Source of the DNA: Pseudomonadota bacterium
GTDB taxonomy: Bacteria > Desulfobacterota > Desulfovibrionia > Desulfovibrionales > Desulfomicrobiaceae
Direction: 5' to 3'
Assembly: GCA_018902545.1 (NCBI GenBank)
Contig: JAHIQM010000009.1
Coordinates: 62,001-126,000 of the forward strand
DNA length: 64,000 nt
A program made the position numbers and the translations under genes. Under the pieces are notes generated by a model. It ran no database searches. It was not told the origin of the DNA and was given only the letters and a program-made list of their open reading frames with translations. This document shows positions 39,001 to 47,842 of this stretch, piece after piece. Positions within the stretch are counted from its first letter, which is position 1; every line of letters begins with the position of its first letter.

Positions 39001-40756
39001 GACCAACCTGCGGCGACGCAAGGTGCGCACGGCCCTGACCTGCACCACGCTGATCATCCTGACCTACACCCTGCTCAATTTCACATCCGTACGAAATTCC
39101 CTGGATCAGGGCGCAACTCGCTTCAAGTCCCACGCCCCCTACCAGGGCATCATGCTAAAAGCCCTGGAATGGAAATCCCTGCCCATGGGACTCGGCACCG
39201 AGATCCTCGCCACCCATCCCGACAGCCGGTTGCTGGCCCGTCGCGTGTGGTGGGAAACCCAGGACCGCACGCGCCCTCCGGCCATCGCCGTCACCCTTGG
39301 GGACAAGCTTGCCGTGGCCGCGGGCATGGTCGGCCTTGATCCCGAAGAGACGCTGCTCGCCGCGCGCGGAACCGAACTGACGGCCGGGGCTTGGCTTGAC
39401 GGCACCGAGGCCCATCAGGTCCTGCTGTCGGAGAAGACCGCCGCCGAATTGGGCATAAGAAACCTGGACGATATCCCGCGCGTGCTCATCTGGGGTATTC
39501 CCTTCAAGGTGCAGGGGATCTTTGAGGGCAGGACGCACGACCAGGCCCTGGACCTGGACGGAGAGCCGCTCACGCCCGTGGTCTACCCCAACGAGACGTC
39601 CTCGGAACTCAGCGAGGCAGAGGCAGAGGCTGCGGAATCGGGACAGGACATCGCGAGCATGTCCAGCCGCTACCAGCATGTCGCCGGGGATCAGACCCTC
39701 ATCATCCCGGCCCAGACCCTCCTGCAGATGGGCGGGAGCCTCAAGAGCCTGGCCCTTATTCCCGGCACTGAGCTGCATCACGGGAACATCTCGGCCGCGC
39801 TCGCCGACCGCTACCAGCTGCTTCTCTTTCACGGCAGCGACGACAATACCTGGCTGCACTATTCGTCCAGCGCCCTGTCCTACAGCGGCATGGGCAACGT
39901 GCTCATCCCCTCGATCATCGCCATCCTCATCGTCCTGAACACCATGGTCGGCAGCGTGGTCGAACGCAAACGCGAGATCGCGGTCTACACCTCGGTCGGG
40001 CTGGCCCCGCCGCACGTGTCCTCGCTTTTCGTCGCCGAAGCCCTGGCCTTTGGGGTCATAAGCGCGGTGACCGGCTATCTTGTCGCCCAGATCGCCTCGC
40101 ACTTCCTGGCCGGCACCGCGCTGTGGGCGGGCATGACCGCCAACTATTCCTCCCTGGCCGGAGTCGGGGCCATGATCATGGTCATGGCCGTGGTCCTTTT
40201 GTCGGTGATCTATCCCTCAAGGGTGGCCTCCCGCATCGCCATCCCCGACGTGACCCGGACCTGGAACCTGCCCGAGACCGACGGCGCGACCATGGTCGTG
40301 ACCCTGCCCTTCCTGATCAAGTTTCACGAGCAGGACTGCGCCGGTGGCTTTCTGGCCGAATATTATCAGGCCCACGCGGACATCTCCCACGGCCTCTTCT
40401 CCACCGACGAGCTCGACGTGGAATATGCCTGTCCGCTGGACGCCCCGAACAAAGAGCACCCGGATTGCTTCAACATTGCCTTCCGGGCCTGGCTCGCGCC
40501 TTTTGACTTCGGCATCCGCCAGCGGGTGCACATCATGTCGTGCCCGTCGCCGGACTATCCCAAATTTCTGGAGATGCGCATAATCCTGACCCGGGAAGCC
40601 GGAGAAAAGAACGCCTGGCAGCGGCTTTGCAGGTCCTTCCTGAACGACCTGCGCAAGCAACTGCTGATCTGGCGCTCCCTCGACTCCACCGACAAGAAAC
40701 TCTTCGCCACAAGCATGCAAACGAGGCTGAGCGCCAAGCAGGGAGCCCGGACATGA
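36002..40756 (+). CDS. PA domain plus degenerate M28-peptidase-like domain fused to FtsX-type permease
   Basis: A 1584-residue protein with a signal peptide (1-26, AQA cleavage). Residues about 115-200 read like a protease-associated domain (GKRIAGNIVLMDLDSGRG, LGARALIYLDRGD). Residues about 240-310 and 540-590 align by eye with M28 metallopeptidases, but the ligands are missing: the usual AHYDS is AFLDAS, GADDNASG is GADEGTSL, the EE pair is replaced near ASTGRSNNLAGM, and the last His is Tyr in TPYDTLD. A helical insert (about 310-400) follows. From about residue 885 there are membrane helices with two FtsX-like repeats, the second including VERKREIAVYTSVGL (about 1315). The C-terminal 150 residues are soluble. 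It is probably a non-catalytic binding module wired to the transporter. Confidence 0.8.
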   Translation: MSQRIPRLLRAALLLCLLLTCGAAQAGIVEHMQAIGGTEDRALGAAGEKHTADYVQSVFEALPRELQAVTGRQRFTTPVRLFTSASLAMDGREIPLHPFHANALSPETVPPEGLSGELVYVGEGKLQDFDGKRIAGNIVLMDLDSGRGWQDAANLGARALIYLDRGDTAAPRLRFRDKEELTPIDFPRYWIPFDKFESGIAPVAEINGRTARLEGRTQWSKLLADNVYCFIPGQNPKLAGEMLLVEAFLDASRYVPRHAPGADEGTSLATLLHLAQGFAAAPPERSILLLASTGRSNNLAGMREAVWALSSKKKDLARERDDMRERGKAARLTAELLQKGVLTTQNPEHNQLILQAIQNELRNEIETINTALRLARKDSEANAARIKELARQKLLLRRVGWEPAYDALDAQAMEAVRRVVPLALTRAKRVEADIAERMESLESALDLNALAEDRRMAAAVSLHLSSHGNAVGSVGDGWMFKLIPTVNRAKQYTHIRPVLNAAAKGHGMAYDDLLGGAGRQQWFNNFPDQPAMGGELTALAAMPGFTLATLNDMRSAWGTPYDTLDRVDMEQVRVQADLVTNMVRALDRAELPIAPYKAVSGFSTLSGRANFLRQGELFPEQKAENALLQVYQDQQYSLAWVDSLGEFRLPGLANKKNSFGKAIIEGYRFEPGANSASWAIDKPATGKDRYRVKLNRDKAETDLIMFGCTQTTLFQLRDARSLNYLTRISLIDARTETDPLRYWYSRIDTRESTLCSLFLEPETPFKATLSDTVLQRKLLLLGNSEDDMLGQGYLASATPAILNTSIQAAQDMMHLVVPRVNNLEEHSIINQRIQVLLQQGQDHLRQSLEARDTLNHSAADQHARACLSVLARVYNDVERTQKDVLGGVLFYIALFVPFAYCLERLLFAYVSIHKRIAAFLGLLTVVIGIIYNVHPAFELTYSPMVVVLAFFILGLSVLVSFILFTRFEQEMKNLQRRARITRDQSISLWGAFVAAFSIGVTNLRRRKVRTALTCTTLIILTYTLLNFTSVRNSLDQGATRFKSHAPYQGIMLKALEWKSLPMGLGTEILATHPDSRLLARRVWWETQDRTRPPAIAVTLGDKLAVAAGMVGLDPEETLLAARGTELTAGAWLDGTEAHQVLLSEKTAAELGIRNLDDIPRVLIWGIPFKVQGIFEGRTHDQALDLDGEPLTPVVYPNETSSELSEAEAEAAESGQDIASMSSRYQHVAGDQTLIIPAQTLLQMGGSLKSLALIPGTELHHGNISAALADRYQLLLFHGSDDNTWLHYSSSALSYSGMGNVLIPSIIAILIVLNTMVGSVVERKREIAVYTSVGLAPPHVSSLFVAEALAFGVISAVTGYLVAQIASHFLAGTALWAGMTANYSSLAGVGAMIMVMAVVLLSVIYPSRVASRIAIPDVTRTWNLPETDGATMVVTLPFLIKFHEQDCAGGFLAEYYQAHADISHGLFSTDELDVEYACPLDAPNKEHPDCFNIAFRAWLAPFDFGIRQRVHIMSCPSPDYPKFLEMRIILTREAGEKNAWQRLCRSFLNDLRKQLLIWRSLDSTDKKLFATSMQTRLSAKQGART

Positions 40757-42726
40757 TGCACTCCATACGCCCCAGAGCGCTTCTGAGCGGCATGCTGTCC
40801 GGCCTGGCCATCTGCGCCGTGACCCCTTTCGCCAACAGTTACCTGAAGACCACGCCCCTGGCCGGAGGGCATTTCCCTCTGGCGGCCTTCTTCGTCTTTT
40901 TCGCATCGGCCGTGGTCCTGGCCCTGGTGGCCAGGATTTCCCGCCGCGCCCCGCTTTTGAGCGGCATGGAGCTGCTCACGGCGTGGGCGCTCATGATCGT
41001 GGTCTCCGGGATCAGCTTCACCGGATTGGTGCGGACCTTCTTCATCAACATCACGGCCCCGGCCCAGTTCGCCGACAATACCAATGGCTGGGCGGACAGT
41101 CTGCTGCCGCTCCTGCCCGAAGCCCTCTACCCACGCGATCCGGCGATCCTGGAGGCGCTCTACAACGGACTGCCCGGAAAATCGGGGCTGTCCTTCATGC
41201 AGGCCTTGGAGCTCATCCCCTGGTCCTTCTGGCTGCCCGTGCTCGGGGCATGGAGCGTCTTCATCCTGCTGACGTATGTGACGCTTTTCTGTCTGGCCAA
41301 CCTCTTCACCGCTCAGTGGGTGGTCAACGAACGCATCAATTTCCCGCTGCTGCAGATGCCAAAACTCCTGGCCGAAGCCTACGATCAGCAGAGGCTCTTC
41401 TCCTTTCTGGCGGACCCGTTCCTGCTTTGCGGCCTTAGCATCCCCGTTGCGCTGCATCTTCTGGGCGGGCTCTCCGCGCACATCCCGTCCATCCCGGCCC
41501 TGTCGACAGAAATCCTGGCCGGTTCCTACTTTCCGTCCACGGGTTTTCTGTCGGGCTTCCAGAAGCTCAAAATCTACCTGTATCCTGCCTTCATCGGTTT
41601 TGCCTTCATCACCACCCGGCAGGTGTCCTTAAGCTTCTGGCTCTTTTTCGTGCTGGCCGGACTGCTGGCCGGAGTCCTGCAGACCTCGGGACTGCAGATC
41701 CCGGACTCGGCCCTCGGCACTCTCTTCGGCCCGGTCATCTCCCGGCCCGAGGAGACCCAGAGCATCGGAGCCAGTCTGGTTTTTTTCGGATTCATGATCT
41801 GGCTGGCCCGGGAATACATCTTTGACGTCGCCCGGCAGTGCCTGCGGCCCGACCCGAACTTTCAGGAAGCCGGATGGATATCGGCCCGGGCCTCCATGCT
41901 GGGCACCATCTTCGGCCTTGCGGCCCTGTGCGCCTGGTCCACCTTCTGGGGCATGGGCCTTGGCACCGCGGTGCTGCTCTATACCTGTTTCTTTGCGACC
42001 ATGCTGGTTGTGGCCAAGCTCATCTGTCAGGGCGGGATCCCTTTCGCGTCCCTGAACGCGGCGCCTTCCGACGCCGCCTTAAGCCTCTTCGGATCAAAAC
42101 CCCTGGGCAGCATCGGGCTGGTGCTGGGCATGAGCCTGCAGAAGATGCTCTTTGTCGATGTGCGCGAAGCCCTGCTGCCGTCGCTGCTGCATGCCGGAAA
42201 AATTACGGAGCGCATGCGTGCACGCAGGCTCATGGCGCTGGCCATCGGCACAAGCCTGGTCCTGGCCGTGGCCGTGTCGTTTCTGAGTATGCTCTACCTG
42301 TGCTACCGCTACGGCATCCAGGAGCTCGACATGGACTGGGCCACCCGCACGACCCAGACCGTCTATGCGAACTCCCAACGCCTTCTCGAAACGGCACAGA
42401 CACCCGACAGCTGGGTCATTTTCTTTGTTCTGGCGGGCGCAGCGGTCATGCTGATTCTGGTCATGTGCTACTATCTCTTTCCCTGGTGGCCCATTCATCC
42501 CATCGGATATCTGCTGGCCTACAGCGCCTCCATGCGCGTACTGTGGTTCAGCTTTTTGTTGGGCTGGGCCTTCAACGCCCTCTGCCTGCGTTATGGGGGC
42601 ACCTTTTTGTACCGTCGCGTTCGCCTCATCTTCATCGGGTTGATCATCGGCGATTTCTGCATGGGCGCCTTCTGGGCCCTGGTCAGCCTTAAAACCGGAA
42701 TCAGCTACCTGGTTCTGCCATCCTGA
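40753..42726 (+). CDS. Large multi-pass membrane protein (DUF6785/OPT-like), copy A
   Basis: A 657-residue protein with about 14 predicted hydrophobic segments and short loops. Features include an arginine in the first helix pair (ISRRAPLLSGMELLTAWALM), IPWSFWLPVLGAWSVFILL and VVNERINFPLLQMPKLL. It resembles DUF6784/DUF6785-type or oligopeptide-transporter-like proteins and shares its plan with the next gene. ATG overlaps the stop of the fused permease. Transport substrate unknown. Confidence 0.75.
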   Translation: MMHSIRPRALLSGMLSGLAICAVTPFANSYLKTTPLAGGHFPLAAFFVFFASAVVLALVARISRRAPLLSGMELLTAWALMIVVSGISFTGLVRTFFINITAPAQFADNTNGWADSLLPLLPEALYPRDPAILEALYNGLPGKSGLSFMQALELIPWSFWLPVLGAWSVFILLTYVTLFCLANLFTAQWVVNERINFPLLQMPKLLAEAYDQQRLFSFLADPFLLCGLSIPVALHLLGGLSAHIPSIPALSTEILAGSYFPSTGFLSGFQKLKIYLYPAFIGFAFITTRQVSLSFWLFFVLAGLLAGVLQTSGLQIPDSALGTLFGPVISRPEETQSIGASLVFFGFMIWLAREYIFDVARQCLRPDPNFQEAGWISARASMLGTIFGLAALCAWSTFWGMGLGTAVLLYTCFFATMLVVAKLICQGGIPFASLNAAPSDAALSLFGSKPLGSIGLVLGMSLQKMLFVDVREALLPSLLHAGKITERMRARRLMALAIGTSLVLAVAVSFLSMLYLCYRYGIQELDMDWATRTTQTVYANSQRLLETAQTPDSWVIFFVLAGAAVMLILVMCYYLFPWWPIHPIGYLLAYSASMRVLWFSFLLGWAFNALCLRYGGTFLYRRVRLIFIGLIIGDFCMGAFWALVSLKTGISYLVLPS

Positions 42727-42733
42727 GAAAGCC

Positions 42734-44692
42734 ATGTACGACGATCGCGAACTCAAAGAATACCGGGACCTCCTCAAGCCCCCTGCCAAATTCGAGGAAG
42801 GCTTCGACTGGAAAACCGTCGTCGGGGCCATATTCATCGGTTTTCTGATGATGCCGGGATCCATGTACCTCCAGCTCGTGCTGGGCACGGGCATCGGCCC
42901 TGCCGCGCGCTGGGTGACCATCATCCTCTTCGCGGAGATCGCCAAGCGCTCATACACGGAACTCAAGCAGCAGGAGATATTCCTGCTCTATTACATGGCC
43001 GGAGCGGCTCTGGCCTCGCCCTTTCAGGGATTGCTCTGGAGTCAGTACCTGATCCAGTCCGACGCGGCACAAATGCTCGGACTGACCGAGCTCATACCCT
43101 CCTGGGTGGCCCCGGCCCTGGATTCCGCCTCCTATGTGGAGCGCACCTTCCTGCACCGGGATTGGCTCATCCCCATCCTGCTGCTGTGCGGGGCCATGAT
43201 CATCCAGCGCATCGACCAGTTCGGGCTGGGTTACGCCCTGTACCGCCTGACCTCGGACGTGGAGAAGCTGCCCTTCCCCATGGCCCCCGTGGCCGCGCTC
43301 GGCACCATGGCCCTGGCCGAATCCACCGAGGACAAAAAGGAAAACTGGAAATGGCGGGTATTCTCAATCGGCGCCATCATCGGGCTGGGCTTCGGATTTG
43401 TGTATGTCCTGCTGCCGGCGCTGTCCGGCCTCTTCTTCACCGAATCCATCCGGCTCATACCCATCCCCTGGCTCGACCTGACCCGCAACACGGAGAGCTT
43501 TCTGCCCGCCGTGGCCACCGGCATCCAGCTTGATCTGGGCCTCATCTTCATCGGCATGGTCCTGCCCTTCTGGGCCGTCATTGGCGGCTTTGTCGGGCTT
43601 CTCATCACCATCGTGGCCAACCCCATCCTGTACGAGAACGGCATCCTGCACCGCTGGCATCCGGGCATGGGCACGGTAGACACGGTCTTTTCCAACAGCT
43701 TCGACTTCTACATGAGCTTCGGCATCGGCCTGGGCCTGGCCATCGGGCTGATCGGCTTCTGGCATGTGGGGCAATCCTTCCGCAAACAGACCGGCAACCG
43801 CCTTGATTTCAGCGTTCTCTTCAATCCGCCGCCCGGCCGCGGCGACATCTCCATCTGGCTGTCGCTGGGCATCTACGTGTTTTCCACCCTGTCCTACGTG
43901 GCGTTTTGCGCGTGGCTGGTGCCCAGTTTTCCGTGGATCTTTTTTCTGGTCTACGGATTCATCTACACGCCGTTCCTGTCCTACATCTCGGCCCGCATGG
44001 AGGGCATCGCCGGACAGTACGTCAGCCTGCCCCTAGTCCGCGAGGCCAGCTTCATCGCCGGCGCCAAATACTTCGGCTACCACGGCATCGAAATCTGGTA
44101 CGCCCCCATCCCCATGCACAACTACGGCGAGGCCACGGTCAGCTTCCGCCAGATCGAGCTGACCGGCACCAGCCTGCGCGGCATCATCAAGGCCGAGTTC
44201 GTGACCCTGCCCATCGTGCTCATCGCCTCCCTGCTCTTTTCGCAGTTTCTGTGGCAGCTCGCGCCCATCCCCTCGGCCAGCTACCCCTATGCCCAGGAGC
44301 TCTGGCACCTGCAGGCGCTCAACACGCTGCTCATGCAGACGGCCACCCTGGAAGGCAACTCCCTCTTCTTTCAGGCCTTGAATTCGCTGTACGTGTCGTG
44401 CGGGGTATTTTTCGGCGTGGTGATTTACGGCCTGCTCAGCGTCGCGGGGCTGCCGGTACTGCTCATCTACGGGGTGGTGCGGGGGCTGGGGCAGTCAACG
44501 CCCCACGGACTGATCCTGGAGCTCGCGGGGGCGCTGCTGGGGCGCTACTATTTCATGAAGAAATTCGGAACCATGTGGCGGCAGTACGCCCCGGTCCTGC
44601 TGGCGGGATTTTCCTGCGGCATGGGGCTGGCGGGAATGTTCGCCATGGGCTGCACGCTGATACTCAAATCTTTGAACAGGCTGCCGTACTAA
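42734..44692 (+). CDS. Large multi-pass membrane protein (OPT-like), copy B
   Basis: A 652-residue protein of about 14 hydrophobic segments. It contains DWKTVVGAIFIGFLMMPGSMYLQL near the N-terminus, LTSDVEKLPFPMAPVAALGTMAL and YISARMEGIAGQYVSLP, patterns reminiscent of oligopeptide-transporter superfamily proteins. It starts 7 nt after copy A, and the two may form a heterodimer. It closes the operon. Confidence 0.75.
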   Translation: MYDDRELKEYRDLLKPPAKFEEGFDWKTVVGAIFIGFLMMPGSMYLQLVLGTGIGPAARWVTIILFAEIAKRSYTELKQQEIFLLYYMAGAALASPFQGLLWSQYLIQSDAAQMLGLTELIPSWVAPALDSASYVERTFLHRDWLIPILLLCGAMIIQRIDQFGLGYALYRLTSDVEKLPFPMAPVAALGTMALAESTEDKKENWKWRVFSIGAIIGLGFGFVYVLLPALSGLFFTESIRLIPIPWLDLTRNTESFLPAVATGIQLDLGLIFIGMVLPFWAVIGGFVGLLITIVANPILYENGILHRWHPGMGTVDTVFSNSFDFYMSFGIGLGLAIGLIGFWHVGQSFRKQTGNRLDFSVLFNPPPGRGDISIWLSLGIYVFSTLSYVAFCAWLVPSFPWIFFLVYGFIYTPFLSYISARMEGIAGQYVSLPLVREASFIAGAKYFGYHGIEIWYAPIPMHNYGEATVSFRQIELTGTSLRGIIKAEFVTLPIVLIASLLFSQFLWQLAPIPSASYPYAQELWHLQALNTLLMQTATLEGNSLFFQALNSLYVSCGVFFGVVIYGLLSVAGLPVLLIYGVVRGLGQSTPHGLILELAGALLGRYYFMKKFGTMWRQYAPVLLAGFSCGMGLAGMFAMGCTLILKSLNRLPY

Positions 44693-44697
44693 AGGGG

Positions 44698-44730
44698 ACA
44701 ACCGGTTCCGGAGGGCACCGGAACGGTTGT
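44698..44730 (+). terminator. Stem-loop after the ABC/OPT-like operon
   Basis: A 13-bp GC-rich stem with one bulged G (ACAACCGGTTCCGG against CCGGAACGGTTGT) and 6-nt loop, 5 nt past the stop codon. There is no T tract, so efficiency as an intrinsic terminator is doubtful. Confidence 0.5.
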
Positions 44731-44757
44731 AAAACCAAGGAATGAAAGGCATGGATG

Positions 44758-44782
44758 ATTCCCGCCTTCGCGGGAATGACAC
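44758..44782. repeat. REP-like hairpin repeat, copy 2
   Basis: The same 25-bp block as at 4069-4093, here standing alone between convergent operons and without the flanking MITE-like ends. Confidence 0.7.
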
Positions 44783-44810
44783 CTAGGCAGGGCGCAGCCG
44801 ATTCATCCCC

Positions 44811-45305
44811 TCACAGCAGCCCTGGCCCGTACATATCCCCGTCGGCGGCGCGTTCAAGGCGTTGCAAATCCCAGTAAACCACACTCTCTGCGAGCTCCCG
44901 GGCCACGGCGGCCAAGGACGCGGGCTGGGCAACAAGCTGGGGCAGGATCCTGCGTCGGTGCAGGAGCAGGCAATCGGCCGCAGTTTCAGCCCGCAGGGTG
45001 TAGAGCCAGCGGTAATGCCCCAGGAGCGTGAGCCCGCCCGCGCACATCCCCGTGCTCAAGGTGCCGACCTTTCGCCCACCGCGCTCAATGGCCATGGTCC
45101 CGGTGATCACGGCCACCGCCCCTTCGGCCGGCTGGCCGGCCTCGAATGCGGCCTGCCCCGGGGCGTATGTCTCCCGCTCGCAAAGGTAGGCCATGACCCG
45201 GAGCAGCTCCTGCGGCTGGCCTGAAAAAAACGGCAGATCCCGCAGCACGCGCAGATTGCAGTCCAGTTCGCACTCGTGGGTTTCAGGTTGTTCCGACAAG
45301 ATCAT
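44811..45305 (-). CDS. Cyclic-nucleotide-binding-fold protein
   Basis: A 164-residue protein matching the cNMP-binding beta-roll (LRDLPFFSGQPQELLRVMA, FEAGQPAEGAVAVITGTMAI). The phosphate-binding cassette (normally GExxx...RxA) is poorly conserved, GMCAGGLTLLGHYRWLYTLRA, so ligand binding is doubtful. No DNA-binding domain. It overlaps the end of the upstream ABC gene by 23 nt and is likely an accessory protein for that transporter. Confidence 0.78.
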   Translation of the reverse strand: MILSEQPETHECELDCNLRVLRDLPFFSGQPQELLRVMAYLCERETYAPGQAAFEAGQPAEGAVAVITGTMAIERGGRKVGTLSTGMCAGGLTLLGHYRWLYTLRAETAADCLLLHRRRILPQLVAQPASLAAVARELAESVVYWDLQRLERAADGDMYGPGLL

Positions 45306-47769
45306 GGAGCACCCCCTTGGCGGCCATGAGTTCGTCGTACGGACCGCTCTCCACGATCTTTCCGGCTTTCATGACCACGATGCGGTCGTAGTGTGACACC
45401 GTGTCCAGGCGATGGACCACGGAGATGACCGTGTGCCTGCCGCGCACGGTTCTGAGAAAATTCTGGACCCGGGCCTGGGAGACGTTGTCCAGGGCAGAGG
45501 TGGCTTCGTCGAGGACATAGATGGCCGGCTGCTTGAGGAAAACCCTGGCCAGGGCGATCTTCTGACGCTGACCGCCCGAAAGGTACTCGCCCATGCTCCC
45601 GGCCTGAAACTCGAGGCCGAGCTCCACGATGCTCTCCAGCACCCCTTCCTCGATCAGAAGCTGGATCAGCTGCTGGCTGATGCGCTCCAGCGCCCCGCCA
45701 CGACCGGGTTTTGGCTGACCGAAGAAGATATTGTCGCGGATACTGCGCGACTCGATGTAGCGGTCCGCCTCGTAGAACTGCAGCGTCGACGGACCCGAAC
45801 GCGCAAGATACTCATGAAATTCCTTCCTGGCCAAAAGGATCCTCTCCTCCAGCTGTTTCGGCATGCGCACGGTCTTGTGACGGCCAGGGACGAATTTCAG
45901 GGCCAGGCGCAGAAGAAGGCTCCGGGACGCGGCTTTGAGTTCCGCCTGACTGCGGGTCGCCATTTCGTCCATGACCTGCGCGTACTCATCCATGTCCTCC
46001 CGGGCGATGGGGCTGTCGGCATAGAGTTCCTGCGTCTGCGCCGCGTAGCGCAGGATGGGAATCGTGGCGGTGGCGACGACTGCCCCGAAATCGATGAGAA
46101 TCCGCTCCAGGCCCGTTTGGTCCAGAAAGGCCAGAAAACGCTTGTTGCTGAAGGCGTTCTCGAATCTGGCCTGACGTTCAGCGAAATCGCCGAAGACGAT
46201 ATTCTGGGCGATGGACCCAAAATTCAGGTAACGTTTGGGATCGAAAAACTCGATGTCGCCCTGGAAGCCGATCTCGAACCGCTCCCTGAACAGGCGGCGC
46301 ATGGCCAGGACGCGTTCGGCCAGCTCGGGCTTTTCGGCGGGCGAGATCACGGCCTGGCTCCCGAACTTGAGGATGTCCGCAAAGAGCCCCACCTGCTGCA
46401 CGACCTCGATGACACGGTCCAGTTCCGGCGGAGTAAAGCCCGGAACACGGTTCATGGTGCTGGAATGACTCGCGTAGAGGAGGTTGTCGCGGACCGTGCC
46501 GCTGAAGATGAAGGGGTGCTGGGGGACCATGCCCAGGTTTTCGGCCACGTCGAGCTTGGTCAGGCCGCGGATATCGTGGCCGTCGAGCTGCGCCTGCCCC
46601 TCGGTGTAGGGCATGAGCTGGGCCACGACCTTGGCCAGAGTCGATTTGCCGCTGCCCGAATACCCCACTAAGGCGACCATCTCCCCCGGCCTGACATGCA
46701 GGTTGATATCGTCGATGAGCCTTGCGCCCTCGGGAGTACGAAAAGACACGCCCTGCAGCTCGATCTCCCCTTGGAAACGGTAGATGTCGCGATCAACGGG
46801 CACGAGGCGGTGCTCGGGGGCCTGATCGAAAGCCATCATGACGTTCCTGTAGCGAACCTGGCTGTCCTCCTTGAGCTGATAGAACTCCATCATCTCCCGC
46901 CAGGGGTCGCTCAGGCTCGAATAGGCCGACAGAAAGGCCACCAGGGCACCGAGGTCGAAGAGGCCGCGGATGGTCATGCTGCCCCCGACCAGGAAGAGGA
47001 TGAAGGGGCCCAGATGTTCGAAGAAATTGTTGGCGAACTTGATACTGTAGCGGTAGGCGTTCATGCGCACGTTGGCTTTGAGCAACTGCCCGGCCTGGCC
47101 TGAAAACTTCTCGTTTTCCAGACCGAAACCGGCATGCCCGTGCACCTCGTGCACACCGGTGATGACCTCGCCGATGCTCCCGGAAATGGCGCGGCTGACG
47201 TTGACCCTGTGCCGGTTGGCCTCGTTGGCGCGCTTCTGGAGGCGCGGCACGATGACGATCTGTAGGGGATAGATGACGAAGCTCAGGCCCGCCAGGAGAG
47301 GATTGAGATAAAAAAGATAGCCGCCCATGGCCAGAAGAGTGCAGACGTTGATGAGAGGGACTGACACCGCGCTGCCGATGAAGCCCGAAATGGATGCCAG
47401 TTCATTGATGAGGGAGTTGATGACCTGACCGGGCTGAGTGTTGCGAAAGAAGGACAGGGGAAGGCTCAGGATGTGCTCGTAGAGGCTGGTGCGCATGCGT
47501 TTCAGGGTGCGCTGCCCGATGTAGGCCTGAAGAAGGTTGATGCAGAACTTGAGAATGCTGGCCGTAAGCACGGAAGCGAGAAAGAGCAGGCAGTAGAAAA
47601 CCAGCAGATCCATGTCGCCAAGGCCGATGGCCTGGTTGACGATGCGCTTCTGCAGCTCCAGCGGGACGACTCGGATGCCCACGGTAAGCACGACCAGCAG
47701 CACGAGAAGGAGCTGCCAGCGCACATTTTTTTCCATAACCCATGAATACAGGGTCCGTCTGGTCACCAT
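45283..47769 (-). CDS. ABC exporter with a long insertion splitting its nucleotide-binding domain
   Basis: An 828-residue half-transporter: an ABC type-1 membrane domain (about 15-310), then Walker A GYSGSGKST near residue 373 and Q-loop VPQHPFIFSGTV. The signature LSGGQRQKIALARVFL appears only near residue 731, followed by VLDEATSALD and the HRLDTV switch. The Walker A to signature distance is about 360 residues, roughly 250 more than usual. The insert contains two more Q-loop-like blocks (SIAQNIVFGD, SIRDNIFFGQ), as if parts of the helical domain had been duplicated. ATG chosen behind AAGGA; a GTG six codons earlier is possible. Confidence 0.87.
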   Translation of the reverse strand: MVTRRTLYSWVMEKNVRWQLLLVLLVVLTVGIRVVPLELQKRIVNQAIGLGDMDLLVFYCLLFLASVLTASILKFCINLLQAYIGQRTLKRMRTSLYEHILSLPLSFFRNTQPGQVINSLINELASISGFIGSAVSVPLINVCTLLAMGGYLFYLNPLLAGLSFVIYPLQIVIVPRLQKRANEANRHRVNVSRAISGSIGEVITGVHEVHGHAGFGLENEKFSGQAGQLLKANVRMNAYRYSIKFANNFFEHLGPFILFLVGGSMTIRGLFDLGALVAFLSAYSSLSDPWREMMEFYQLKEDSQVRYRNVMMAFDQAPEHRLVPVDRDIYRFQGEIELQGVSFRTPEGARLIDDINLHVRPGEMVALVGYSGSGKSTLAKVVAQLMPYTEGQAQLDGHDIRGLTKLDVAENLGMVPQHPFIFSGTVRDNLLYASHSSTMNRVPGFTPPELDRVIEVVQQVGLFADILKFGSQAVISPAEKPELAERVLAMRRLFRERFEIGFQGDIEFFDPKRYLNFGSIAQNIVFGDFAERQARFENAFSNKRFLAFLDQTGLERILIDFGAVVATATIPILRYAAQTQELYADSPIAREDMDEYAQVMDEMATRSQAELKAASRSLLLRLALKFVPGRHKTVRMPKQLEERILLARKEFHEYLARSGPSTLQFYEADRYIESRSIRDNIFFGQPKPGRGGALERISQQLIQLLIEEGVLESIVELGLEFQAGSMGEYLSGGQRQKIALARVFLKQPAIYVLDEATSALDNVSQARVQNFLRTVRGRHTVISVVHRLDTVSHYDRIVVMKAGKIVESGPYDELMAAKGVLHDLVGTT

Positions 47770-47842
47770 GAACTGATCCTTCCGCACGTGTCGCAGTTTG
47801 ACCTCCCGCCTACCCTACTCTATGAAAAGAGAAAAGGACGCC

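Noticed and set aside
35900-39133. A 1077-residue open frame antisense to the fused permease gene
   Set aside because: Its product is low-complexity Gly/Gln/Val/His-rich sequence typical of the antisense of GC-rich codons, and the plus-strand gene has clear domains.
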